Shown here: one piece after another, positions 14,591-47,009 of the stretch | Layout: each line of letters opens with the position of its first letter | Position numbering within the stretch: position 1 is the first letter of the stretch | From: Sinonovacula constricta | Taxonomy: Eukaryota > Mollusca > Bivalvia > Cardiida > Solecurtidae | Direction: 5' to 3' | Assembly (NCBI GenBank): GCA_007844125.1 | Contig: CM017563.1 | Coordinates: forward strand, 17,124,960 to 17,188,959 | Length of the DNA stretch: 64,000 nucleotides | Translations under genes and position numbers: made by a program | Notes under the pieces: generated by a model | Seen by the model: the letters and a program-made list of their open reading frames with translations, nothing else | Told to the model about the DNA's origin: nothing | Databases searched by the model: none

Positions 14591-16379
14591 ATAGTGACAT
14601 ATAAAAAGAAGACCTAGGACGAAAGTTCTTTCTTTTGATACAGCATATGATATCGCTTAACAGTGCAGTAAATCAATCAAACGCATTCTTCGTTTTGTGT
14701 TTTATTTTCTCTGTAAATAAAATGAAATTCCCCGTAAATTAAATCTATTAAATATGTGTATGGAACTTTTCTTTCATTAAACATGAAGGCATAATATTGC
14801 AATCTATTTAATACATATTATATTTTTTATGTATTAATCATTACACATGACAGAGAGGAGCGTACGTGCAATCGCATATGCTAAATTTGTGTTATGATAA
14901 TTATGAAAGAACTGATGTTAAAGGCCAAAGACGAGTTTCAGTGTGCGGTGCATTATTGTACACTGGGCTTCTGGACATTGTCGTTATGTTTTACATCTAA
15001 CCATGACAAGTTGTGAAGCATTGGATATGAATTATGAGAGAAAGAAAACTACTGAAAGAAAAGTAATTACATGTTAATAATATATTTACCGATTAGCCAA
15101 TATATATATAAGAGTGAATATTTATACTATGCAAACAAAAATGCAACTGACAAAGTTAATTTTTATTTGCATTGCGTGTGTATTATGTTTATTACAATGA
15201 ATGAATATAAATGGCAATATTGTTACCGACAAACTAAGTTCTCCACGGTATAACCTGTACTACGGATCGTCTATTGTCCCTTGCATTGTTGTATTAGGTC
15301 CGATGCAATTTAAAATTTGAGTGACATGGTATAAATGCGTCCTTTTGTTTAATGTAACACTACTTACAGGACCTTTTCATGTGCAAACAATGGACAAAAT
15401 GTTTCCGTAGAACTACACAATATAATGAACTTACAGTTACAGAGTTACAGATAACTGTTTAAATTTTAAGCATGCACGAACCCTATCCGAAGGTGACATC
15501 GCCGAAAAGCTCTTGCCATAAGGATGATCTAATAAGTAATTTTTAATTCTACGATAATGTATACGTCTTCTTGGGTGATTTGACCTTGGCTGTGTAAGTT
15601 CGATTAATTTTTTAATAATCCAAACCTAATGTTTCCCCTTCATCATACAACATGCGCACTTTTAGTTTTATTACATCAAAACGATTGATTTATGACGTAA
15701 AATATTATCCAAGGGCACATCATAACTGTTCTTTTACTTCAAACATGTCTGTTTTATTTCCACTACTTGCAATTTACATCCCCAGCTTGGGAGTACTAGA
15801 TTGAAGCCCTGTAAACCGACTCAAGCAGCCCAGTAAACACTTTTGCTGTCTGACCACTCCTATAATGTTGGGCTTACTCTGTTGTATGAAATATCTCTTC
15901 TCGAAGTGTGTAACTTAAAATTTCTGCAAGCATGTGAATGTCTTTTATTATGCTCTGTAAAGTTGTATGCATTGTAATACACAACGCAAGGACTTTCTCA
16001 TTTTATCGTATTATCAAATCAACAAATATACAAAGGCAGCTCAAAAGGATCGTTATCTAACTTTTTTTTTGCTACGAAGTTCGCTATGGCAACATGTTTT
16101 TTGACACCATAAATAGAAACATAATTTCTAGAAGTGTGTATTTTATAACTCGATTATAGGAAAACTGTTCCAACTTGTGTTTCACTGTACATCATTTAAA
16201 TTTGAAGAATAAAATGAAAATGGATTAAACTATTATTAATAGTTAATTTGCTCGAAAGAATCGTGAAAATGGCAACATTATTGACCCAAATTGAACAACA
16301 ACATGCGTTGAGATTTAGATTATTTTAACTAGCAAATGTCTGACGAATAACACGCACACATGAAAAGTAAAGTGACAAA
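14591..16379. other. No supported gene; right-arm segment lacking a clear partner
   Basis: AT-rich, with no domain-bearing ORF. The left arm has only about 0.4 kb between the equivalent blocks, so this is probably an insertion or a left-arm deletion. Confidence 0.4.
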
Positions 16380-16946
16380 AACACTTGGTAGCTCCATTCA
16401 TCATAAAGGAAATACATGTAAAAACAGTCACCAACCCAACCAACCACCCTAAACAATTCAAATGGTTAGTCGCCAGTCGCAGTGACGGACTACCTGCGTT
16501 AAATATAGTACAGGTTTCATGTTTCCTAATTTGTCATGTCTTGTAAATGATAGCCTACACCGGGCTGACAGCTGTGTGTGTACTCTTTCTTATGTATCGT
16601 GCATATTAAGAGCCTGTCAATGCAGTCAGTAAAACACCTTTTTGAGACAGTAAGCGCGGTCAAATCAGTTCAGCTGCCAGACCTCCACAAATTTAGTCTC
16701 GACAGGACTCAGGCTCGAACTCATGTTAAAATGTATATATTAAACATAACGCAACACCATTTTAAGGACATTTTCTGTAATGCATTGTTTTGTCGAACAC
16801 AAAATAATGATTTAAATATAGATACTTAACTGAATTACAATTTGGCAACGTTCAATATGTCATAATGTTGTTCATGTAAATGATGTAAAATCATAGAATA
16901 CATTTTTGATAAAAAGGCTGCAATTAAAAATATGACATAGCTAGCT

Positions 16947-17575
<629 letters not shown>

Positions 17576-19149
17576 CAAAACAAACAAAACAAACAAGTTA
17601 CCGTTGTTGATAAACACGAAGTAAGAGATTTATTGGTTAGAAATCTATTTTTTCATTTAAATGGACATGGTGTACATATTCCTCCGTATGATTTAAAAAG
17701 TATTATTTCGACAGATATAGATAAGTGTTATCAGATATAAATGTGTATTAAACAAGTGCAGGGGAAATCCTTATCACTAGTGAGTTATACTACAACGGAT
17801 AATCAACCTGATATTAAAGACCAAAACGAGTTTTTGAATGGCATCTATTTACTCATTTTTCTGATGATGGCATTGTACACCAAGTAAATATAGACAATGT
17901 ACTAGATGTCGAAGATACTTCTCATTACAGTAGACAAGTTCATGTATTCATCACAAGTTCTCAGTAGTCTTCACGATGTCTTTGTGGAAGCTGTTTATGT
18001 AGCACTGCCAAGTAGAATAAAACAAACTAATATATATGGCGCCTATGGAAGTCTTTCTTGCAAAAATAGTTAATAAGCGTACGCAGAAAACAAAGACAGG
18101 GTTTTACTTGAAGTACACATAACAAATACAATGGTGTATAGAATGTTTGATCAGTTATTAAAGTGTATATTGACAGTGATACAATTATTGTTGTTTTCAA
18201 ACGAGAACAGTTGTTAATAATTACTTGGGCTTTCAATTTCGCTTCCAACGTAAATATTTTTACTGGATGTGTGTGATTATATACTACTTTGAGGCAGTAC
18301 ATAATAAAAAAATGTCCACTAGCTCACCTTAAGAAGTGCATCTTAAATCTACAATATATCACGCGGGTTCTAGTGTTACAGTAATGAAAATGGAATTGAT
18401 GTATAAGCACACAGCTTCATTCCAAAGTAATAGCCGGATATCTTATGTTTAATCATATACGAGGCCTTTGTAAGAACATTTACCTGATCTAAACATATCT
18501 GACTTTGTTTAGCGCATACAAAGGCATTGATCTTATCTGACATGTTCTAAATGTTTTCAGACATTGTATTTGCTAAAAAGGCTACTCGACCTGCGGTCTT
18601 GCTTTGTCTCATTGTTCAGTAAGATCTGTCCTTTGATATATTTGACTAAAACTATTCAACTCAGTGGCCGCTACATTGCGATTCTAAACCTGAAAGGCGA
18701 TGCTCTATTGATAAATAGTGTTTAGATCAGTCTGTATGTATTATCCCAGGCTGTTCCTGCAGTTGTCAACAAAGCTCACTGTCTTATATATCGAATAGTC
18801 ATTTTAAAAACATAGGCAGTATGCATGCAACCTTCGACTTTGTTCTACCGACTAAGCTATCAATGTCGCCTTCCACATTTCTCGGTTTATCATTGATATG
18901 ACAACGTCTGCCTTAATTATAAATTATAACGATTTAAACAGTTATACATTCCAATATTTTTTTTTCAAAAGATACGATTGATGAATTTAAAAACATTTAG
19001 TTCAAATGGAACATCACCATTACGTAAACATCATCGTAAACATCGAATCATTTCCAACACATGCAGCATAATTATGATCTTCACCGTTATCGATTAAAAC
19101 ACGTGTAGACAAAGGTAAAAAATAATGTTTTTATTCTCTTTGATGCAGG

Positions 19150-19480
19150 CTATACAGACGAAGCCAGACACGTCGATACCAGGGAAATAGTAAAACAGTT
19201 AATCGAGCCTCAGTCGTATCGAAGCTTCTTACCACTGCAATGTTTAAACAGATGGGTTTCATTGGCTCGGTTTTTAAAGATGGTGTTCGCCATTGTCCAA
19301 ATCAGTGCATTTAAGCAATTACTATAGCTGTTATTGGGTTACATTCACAATGCTCGGCCTTTGGTAGGACTGTTTTATAGTCGTTATAGGGTCACATTTT
19401 CAATGTGGGAGTTGTTGGAGGTCAGTTTTATAGCCGTTATTAGTCAAAGTCCCAATGGTTGAATTTTTGGAGGTCATCTT
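19150..19480 (-). repeat. Degenerate tandem array with unique end, copy 2
   Basis: Inverse of 8,540-8,880: CCAGACACGTCGATACCAGG at 19,163, CTTCTTACCACTGCAATG, then diverged ~65-bp units to about 19,480. Confidence 0.75.
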
Positions 19481-21019
19481 TATAGATGTATTTGGCCAAT
19501 GTGTCAATCATGCAAAGGAGAATAGAAGTACATTGGGCACAGGCCTATATTATTGTATTCGTATTTTGTGTCAAGTTATATTCAACGTAACCCGATGTCT
19601 CATTCCTTTTACACAGGCTTATATATTTCCAGAACAAGGATTAAACTATTGATCCGTCTTAGAAAACGAAATTAAAAGTACACAAGTTACCAGCCAGTAC
19701 TAAAACAACCAGTTTAGCCATGGCAGACAGAGACGACTGATCTTTTACAGTATTCTAGACAAAATATGCGACATTCGTTGCTGTTTGTTATAGAAACTAT
19801 ATCACATTCAAGCCTAGGAAGTTCTGACCAGCTACACCTTTACTGTCTGGAAAAGTACCTTTATTTGCTGAGGTAAGATGTTTTGTGAGTTCCCTTTTAA
19901 AATAACTCCACCCGACTGCTCTGTACGGAATTATTGTTTAATATATTTTAAAAATATTTGACAAATGAGGCTTGGAATATTTATCTAGCTCCCGATTAAA
20001 CATCAATTGCTGACAATGTATGAACTTGTATTATGTCCAGTTTTATTGACAGCACCAGAAACAACTTTCTATGTCATATTCAGAAACTCAACATATGACC
20101 TTCCGCCAAATACGCATGTTGAATAATGACATTTTATTGAAACCTCAGTAACTCTAACCTTATGAACCGTCTGATTAAGAGAAGAACGGTACAAGGCAGG
20201 ATGTAAACAGCAATTAGAAAGTGTGTCAAATACGAAATATGGTATTTTCCAAATAAAAATGCTTAACTTAAAATTATTTTTGCCTCTATAAGTCATGTCA
20301 CCACATGTTACTCTTCATCCTCCATGTCGAGTCGAAGCAGTCTTGCACAAATGTAGCCATGTGTTTGATGGCATACAAGAATGTGTTTTCTATCTGATAG
20401 CTTCCCGTTGTAGAATAGTGGAGATAATGCACTGGAAATGCGTGGAAAGATACATTTCTTACCGCTCCTAACATTTTTAAAGTTAGAACTTGCACTTAAA
20501 TCTGTTCGTTTAAGGTCATGCCTGACAGTTTGTTTTTACCTGTTTCGTTTTAAGCTAGCTTTTATTTCAAGTTACTAAATATCGATAGTCAACATAATTT
20601 AACTCTTATTGATTAACTAAAACTTTCGATAATCGAGCTGAGGTTTGCGTCGTTTATTTCGCGTTTGCATCATTTAAATTACAATTTAAAGCATCACATA
20701 TGATAGCATTGTTCTGCTGTTCTGTTGCAAATACTAGTGACCAATCATCGTTTTTTATTATTTCTGTATTAAAATCAGCATTTTAACGTTGTTGTCCTCA
20801 CTAAAATTAGCGTCACGTCAGGTCTAGGTGTCGGCTGTATTTTAGGAGATTTCCACAAATCGCCGTTTTAAGAGAATATAGGACAGGTGTACACGTGTAT
20901 ATGAGATTTTATTAGTAATTTTGTTGTTTTATTTTTTTTTTAAATTGGAAACTAGTATCTGTTACGTATTTGAATTTAAATCCAACCCGTTGCGGCGGGG
21001 TCAATAATAAGTGAACATT
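19481..21019. other. No supported gene
   Basis: AT-rich right-arm sequence. Short ORFs at 20,069-20,296 and 20,298-20,495 (- strand) have no recognisable domains. Confidence 0.4.
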
Positions 21020-21405
21020 TGCCAATAATTAAGCTCTATGACATGTTACGCTACACAATATTGGTGTATCTTACACAAAGAAACCCAGACTTAAGCTGAT
21101 AAAGAGATTAGAACAGTTAGGTTTACAAATTCAGACAAAGCCTGTATCAGTGATCTGGTTCCGAATGGTTACTGCATCAAACATTTATCAGGTAGAAGTG
21201 GAGGTCGGGTTCCACGTATCTTCAAATCATTTATTGATATTCATCTGATTGCTTCAAGTGCAGACAATTAAACTACTCAATATGTCCTATTGTTATATAC
21301 AGGCCACAGCCTTCAAAAGAAAATTGATTCAAAGCACCTGAATTTCTTGATCGTGCTTGGCCAAGGCTGCTCGCACGATTTCACTCAGATATCCCTTATT
21401 TATTG
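21020..21405 (+). repeat. Unrecognised repeated element, copy 2 (internally deleted)
   Basis: Matches the - strand of 4,930-4,145, with AAGCTGATAA(A/G)GAGATTA at one end and TTATATACAGGCC further in. Roughly 250 bases between them are missing relative to copy 1, and stop codons break the reading frame. Confidence 0.65.
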
Positions 21406-21409
21406 TGGC

Positions 21410-21515
21410 GAAGTGTCTGCAAGCTGGCTTGCAGTGCGCCGGTGGTTCTACCCAGACGTTTGTTTTGGGTCTTCCTTCATCAATTAGCTGGATGTCGCTA
21501 TACTAATCTAAATGT
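21410..21515 (-). repeat. Dispersed-repeat family copy
   Basis: The - strand reads GCGACATCCAGCTAATTGAT, AAACGTCTGGGTAGAACCAC and CGGCGCACTGCAAG. The left arm lacks a copy at the mirrored site, so this one inserted after the duplication or was lost on the left. Confidence 0.7.
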
Positions 21516-21639
21516 TCGCTGCAATGTATTTTAAGAACCGCACATGTCTAAACGTTGACGAATACGACCATAATGAAAACAGCTGTACTTGTGTAAAATG
21601 AGCTTAAGAACAACAGACCAGTATCAAACTCATTAAGCC

Positions 21640-21885
21640 AGTCTATGAGTCTTGTTTCATTTAGGAAATGAAAGCACATCTCTTTGTTTGACACTATGTT
21701 CATCCTATGTATTTGTAATGATTGCTGTTTTAAAGTTATTTATATTCAAAGGAGTATTTTACTATCTTAATCAAACCTGTTTCATGTTTAATTAAAGTTA
21801 TATGATATTTTGTTTTACTCTATTATTTATTTTACATTTTAACTATTTTAGTATCATTCATTCATTATTCTGCCTCCTTAATTAT
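21640..21885 (+). mobile_element. LINE 3' end, second copy
   Basis: Matches the - strand of 3,130-2,870, including the codons for the FKK.KHISLFDTM stretch (AAAGCACATCTCTTTGTTTGAC). Only the ORF2 tail and 3' flank are present. Confidence 0.65.
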
Positions 21886-21907
21886 ATTTTAAACTTTAAT
21901 TTAAACA

Positions 21908-22240
21908 CTTAATAGACCGGACCTGGTAGCACAATCGGTAGCGCGTCGGCTCCAGGTACGGGAGTACTCTGGTTTGATCCCGGGCCGCGGCATACCGAAG
22001 CCTTTACAAATGGTAGTAATATATTTCCCTTGCTTACACTCAAGCAAATATAAGGGTAGTTTTACGACTTAATGGCCCGGTGTCAGGATAATGTGACTAG
22101 GTGTGGTATCATGCAAGATGGTCACGGCATGTTATTCACAGTGAAGGCAGCACAATATCTGCTTAAAGTGGACACCGTCTCCAGATAACTGAAATACTTT
22201 AGGCGCAACGATAAACCTAATAAACAAACATGCACATGTA
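21908..22240 (+). mobile_element. tRNA-derived SINE, copy 1
   Basis: The head is tRNA-like: A box TAGCACAATCGGTAGCGCG and B box GGTTTGATCCC, spaced as in a tRNA gene but without a full cloverleaf. The body includes GGATAATGTGACTAGG and GCTTAAAGTGGACAC and ends near AATAAACAAACA. A diverged second copy lies at 42,280-42,600. No transcription unit of its own is implied beyond an internal pol III promoter. Confidence 0.75.
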
Positions 22241-22309
22241 ATTTAATTACTGTATATATCAATTACCTTATTTCTATTTTTTTATCCTTTGTACGTATGT
22301 GATGTTTCT

Positions 22310-22690
22310 TTTTCTAGTGTGTGTTTTCAAATAATTGTCAAACACGTTTGAACGTATATGTATATATGAAAAAGTGTTATAGAAATATTGTGTATAATAA
22401 AAGTTTGAGAAACCCGTTTATGACTCCTGCAGTAACTACTTATCGTCAATTATCGTCAATTCATATGGAAGCTCTCTCAAGCACAATACTATTTAACTCA
22501 TACTACAGTTCTTAAAAGAGAACATATCGGCTTTGCTGGGCTATGCGGTTAAAATCGGCTTATGGGAACAGTTCAATCAATAGAATTGATGAAACTTACA
22601 CTAAACTCATGTAAAGTCTTTGGAGGTTTATGGAAGTATATCTAAACATAGAAAATAACTATTGTGTTGGACAGCTTTGTGACAATAGAT
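22310..22690 (+). repeat. Three-copy ~400-bp dispersed repeat, copy 2
   Basis: Paired with 2,395-2,760 (inverted) and 56,240-56,650 (direct). Shared features are TATATATGAAAAAGTG, ATGACTCC(T/C)GCA and CGGCTTTGCTGGG. Confidence 0.75.
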
Positions 22691-23189
22691 TTATAAACGC
22701 ATTTTTGTCGGTGTGTTCTATTCGTTAAACAATCTACATCTTCAATTTTATTGTAATGGCAATGCTAGTATTACCGAAGACGTGTCAAGTCTATAAGTTA
22801 CGTTTTACTTTCCTCTATTACTAACCAAGCACATGTTTATAAGGGAAATTTTAAATAAACTACGTGAGAATAGTTATTTTGTTAAAACACACATTTTTCT
22901 ATTCCCACTTTTAACATTCTGAATAACACTCTGATACAAACTTTAAAGTGCCTAAATTCTGAATATAACCTGATTTGTCAATCCTGCCCTTTCAAAACGA
23001 TTGTGAAACATGTCACACGCAAAGTCCTGACTCATTGTATTTTGCACTTGTGTACACACAGCTTTAATAGCGCTTGTTTGATTATCTCAAAATGCGATCT
23101 GGTATGACTGGTATTCAATACCTGACCTGTAAAAATAGTTTGAAGGTCTTTAGCAATAGGTCTTCGTTGATCGATCGGACAATGTGCCT

Positions 23190-25310
23190 CCTAGGTAATG
23201 CAGGAAAAGTTGTCTGCAGTATGATCATATGAAAAGTATGTAAATAAGAACCAAAAAAAAAGCACACTCAACCGTGTTAAAACAATTTATTACTGTGTAT
23301 TATAATGTATTAAAATTATACTCAAAGCGAAATGTGTTTGCACAATTTAAAACAAGTCGTGTCCTGTGAACATTTTCCGACTTACTTGTCGTCTGATGAC
23401 TTTAAAAGGTGTTACCATAAGATCACTTAATTGAAGGAACGGATTATGAAACTACGTGTATACTTACATTAGAATTAACATCTTTATTGGAGCTTCTTAA
23501 AACTTGCTCCTTCGAGAGTGTATTGTTTGTCATTTAGCTGAGCTGTTATTCACAGTTTTTAATAGTGCCTATGTTTTAACATGTTTAATTAGGAAAAGAT
23601 CATTCCAAGTTTTCATGATCTAAACTCAATATATCTTGGTTTCGATTTCAGGTGCGTATTAGGGTAATCACGAAGGCCCTAGGAGACTTGTTTTATGTCT
23701 AAGACACGCAACTTGCTTCATGTTTTAGATTACACAGACATTTACTTATCTAGCTACGTGACACATGTAAACGAACATATAAATCATCAAAGATACTGTA
23801 CATGAAGGAAAGAAATAACTAAAATCTAGTTCAGGTTATCAGTCAGATATATGGAGTAAATCTACACATGATAACTTTCTCCCTCGTGTTGGACAAGCCC
23901 ACATCAGACCTATATTGTAATGGGGTCTAAATCCATCGGCAAATCCATCATGAATTGCACCTCGTGACGGCGGTGGAGTCCACAATGCTATTTTACTTCG
24001 AAAGCTAAAGCGAGTAGTGTTTTAATGACTGACCACCAATACAGAATAAGTATTGGTAAAAGGTTCTAAAGGTCTTAATACGGTTTAAGTATATCTGCAC
24101 AACTTAAGTGAATGTAACATAAAATAAGTTTGGTCGCTTTAACAAAAGAGCATACCCGCCAATTGATATTTTGGCACCGTGTACGAATGTCTTGGTAAAA
24201 ATACCTGCGCTTCACAGATCTGCAGAAAGATTACCTGCCATAAAGTTATAGCCTACCGGGATTATCAGCAACGCATTAAGGGAGCGGGGACTTAAACGGT
24301 GGCATTTCAGGTATTTGAATAAATTATTATTAAAAACATGTAGATGTTAAAACTTTATCAGTCTTTACTCTTCCCTTATTATATAAAAGATTTTATATTA
24401 CCCTATACATATTGCATTTACATATACATGCATCTTGTTAAATGTGTTGCCTTTCTTTGCAAAACGTCGTGTGCAGCTTTGTCGAGGTTTTCCGCAATCT
24501 TTAGCTCTTTCTTCCTAACTGTAGTTAAGAGAAAGAACTGTGTTGCGATATGTTTTGCTACTAAATTGCCGCATCGTAATTATGCACAGTTTTGCCTTTA
24601 CTCAATAAATGAACATCACTACTATTAGTTGTATAGGCTATTTTATTAAATCAAAACAACAAAGGTTGCCATTGTTTTGATTTTCTGTGAGCTTGTGTGT
24701 AGATGTTATTGAGATAGATCAATATAAACAAACACGAATGGAAATAAACAAAATAAACCAAAATTTCATTAAAAATGAATTCCTTAATAATGCTGCGTAT
24801 CTGAACAAATTGTAAGTTGACATATACTTTTATTGCTGATCATTTTTAATATAAGATGTATGTTTTGCATTGTTAAATACTGTCACTCTCATGAGCATAG
24901 CAGATAAAATATATGCCACCCTGACTAGTTATAAAATTAGTTCGTGCTGATGTTATTATCATGCAACGCACATCATATTCTTCAAAGGTCACAAACTAAA
25001 CTTCCAAGGTTCCATTTATTTAGATTTAATGGTATATTACGATATCATTAAATTTGTTTTGATGGTCTTAACGAATTAGTCAACAATTAACGGATCATAA
25101 AAGTATGACATATACCTAGACTATTTTTTTACACTTTTGTAAAATTTCGGCCCATAAATAGGTGTTGCTATCTATGCAGGTATGTTACATGCATAACTCC
25201 TGTGAGAAAAACAGAATCAATAGATAAAACGTGCATTAGAAACAATTTACTTTCGTCGATAAATACATATGACACAACTTCAACAATTTATCAATTTAAG
25301 CGGGTTTCTT
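23190..25310. other. No supported gene
   Basis: AT-rich sequence between two mirrored blocks; the left arm has almost nothing at this point (1,875-1,915). A slightly GC-richer patch at 23,880-24,310 may be an unrecognised repeat. The ORF at 24,344-24,628 has no recognisable domain. Confidence 0.4.
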
Positions 25311-26319
25311 TTTCAAGGGGAATTCCCCAGAGAAACCTAAACGAGGCAAGACCAAACCTAACAGGCTAGTTATTCAGTGTCGCTAACCTTTGCAGACGAA
25401 GGAGGCGTTTAGTTGAGGTAAGTACATGTAGCAAAGGAGTGTAATAATATATTTGTTTATTTTGGGTGCATACACCTTCTCATTTAAATAAAATTGATCA
25501 TTTTTTATGTATTTGAAAACAAAAAAAACAAAAAACATCTCTGTAATGTTTAATTGTCACACCTGCAAACATGTCGTTAATAATCCGCTAATTTAACAAA
25601 CACAGAGTACGCAAGCAAAATTAACAGAAACTGTATTTCTGAAAGCAACGGAGTGTTATCGTGATTAAAGTAATTACCGTTCCATTCACGTTTAAGTGGC
25701 TATAAAACAAAACATTGTTGACTGTACAGCATTAGAATAGATGTGTGTTCTATTTCGCTTGAAGAGCTAAGGTTGTTTTGTTTTGTTATTTAGTTAATAT
25801 TATAGCACTGTCCTTTTTATCCGTGAGGAAAAGCATGCCGATATGTCAGTTACAGACGCTTGTGATATAATACAATTGTTAAGTCACTTTATGAAAATGT
25901 ATGATGCATACACGTTTTTGTAGATACATATACCGTATAACAGGTGAAAAAAATAGGAACAACTTCGTTTCTATTTCTTAAGTAAAACACAAAACATGCG
26001 ATGAGCATGTGGATTAGAGTAATAATCGACTAAGATGTGAGCATACTGTTAATATGCTTTAAACTTGTTTACGATTTATCTATTGATAATCATAACGTTT
26101 TTTTTTCAGAGATTTAGATTTATATTTTTATCCTTTTATATTGTAAATTGAATCACATGTTCAAACGGTTTAAAATTAATTAATACATCCATTTGCTTAT
26201 ACATGGTTTGACGTTAGTTCCACTTAGCTTACATGGTCTGTTGGTTAAGTTTCCATGTTTCTTTACATAAGTTCGTTGATTCGCCTTCCCGTCGGAACGA
26301 AACATTCATGATAAATGCC

Positions 26320-26450
26320 ATCCAGCTGACCTGCGAGGCGCATGTGGTTAAATATACATCTATCTATGTCTTCCTCTGCCATTGACTTACACTTCGCTAT
26401 ACCGACAATCTATGTATCGCTGCGATGTATCTAAACCGATACGATCATAA
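26320..26450 (-). repeat. Diverged dispersed-repeat family copy
   Basis: The order GACCTGCGAGGCGCATGTGG, GTCTTCCTCTGCCATTGAC and TTCGCTATAC mirrors the 21,410-21,515 copy in the same orientation, but with more changes. Confidence 0.45.
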
Positions 26451-26846
26451 CAGTAGGTTCAGCCACTATAAACTTTAGGTCGTTCGGTGTTGTAATGCTA
26501 AGTTACCTTTTCTTAGGGAACACATGTTTCTAGTCTTACGTTTCTGTTGTACTTTCTTAAACTGGATGGTTATGATACCAGTGGATGAGTAACATGATGC
26601 ATCTGCGATCAATGAATCCGGGGATATTTTAAAATGGTAAGTTTTACTGAGACATAGCCTTTTGATGTAAATTCTCAATGTTTAGCTTGCAAAATAATTA
26701 ATGATAAGATTATTAACATTAGCGTCATGTTTAAGCGTCATGTATCAGTCATAACATCTGCATACCTACTTTTTCAACCAGTATGAAAATAGTAAAAACA
26801 TGTTATATTTATTTGAGTAGGCAAAGAATAAACTGCCATACAGAAG

Positions 26847-46703
<19,857 letters not shown>

Positions 46704-47003
46704 GGAGCAGATTCCGTTTTTAAAAGCTCGTGTGACCCTTAGGTTTGGCGACCCTTTGAAACCCAATGAAGTAACACCATTTGTTGGTTTCTTGCAGGCA
46801 CGATTGACCCTTAAGTTGTATGCAATGGAAGGTGGTTTTCCTAAATTTGTAACCGACAAAGGCTGTAGATAACTGTCCGTATGAGAATATTGCACTCTAA
46901 AAACCTGGTGAAGCTGCATATATTTTTGGAGAAACATAGCTAAAAGTGCAGTGTACGTGTATGAACACTGGAGAAATTGCATACGGTTTGATTAACTTCC
47001 TTG

Positions 47004-47009
47004 AATAAA
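47004..47009 (+). promoter_or_regulatory. Candidate polyadenylation signal of the HSPA12-like gene
   Basis: AATAAA lies about 300 bases after the TAA of exon 7, a plausible 3' UTR length. AATAAA is frequent by chance in AT-rich DNA, so this is supportive only. Confidence 0.35.

Noticed and set aside
21908..21990. Possible functional tRNA gene
   Set aside because: A and B boxes are present but no full acceptor stem or cloverleaf; the sequence continues into a SINE body repeated at 42.3 kb.
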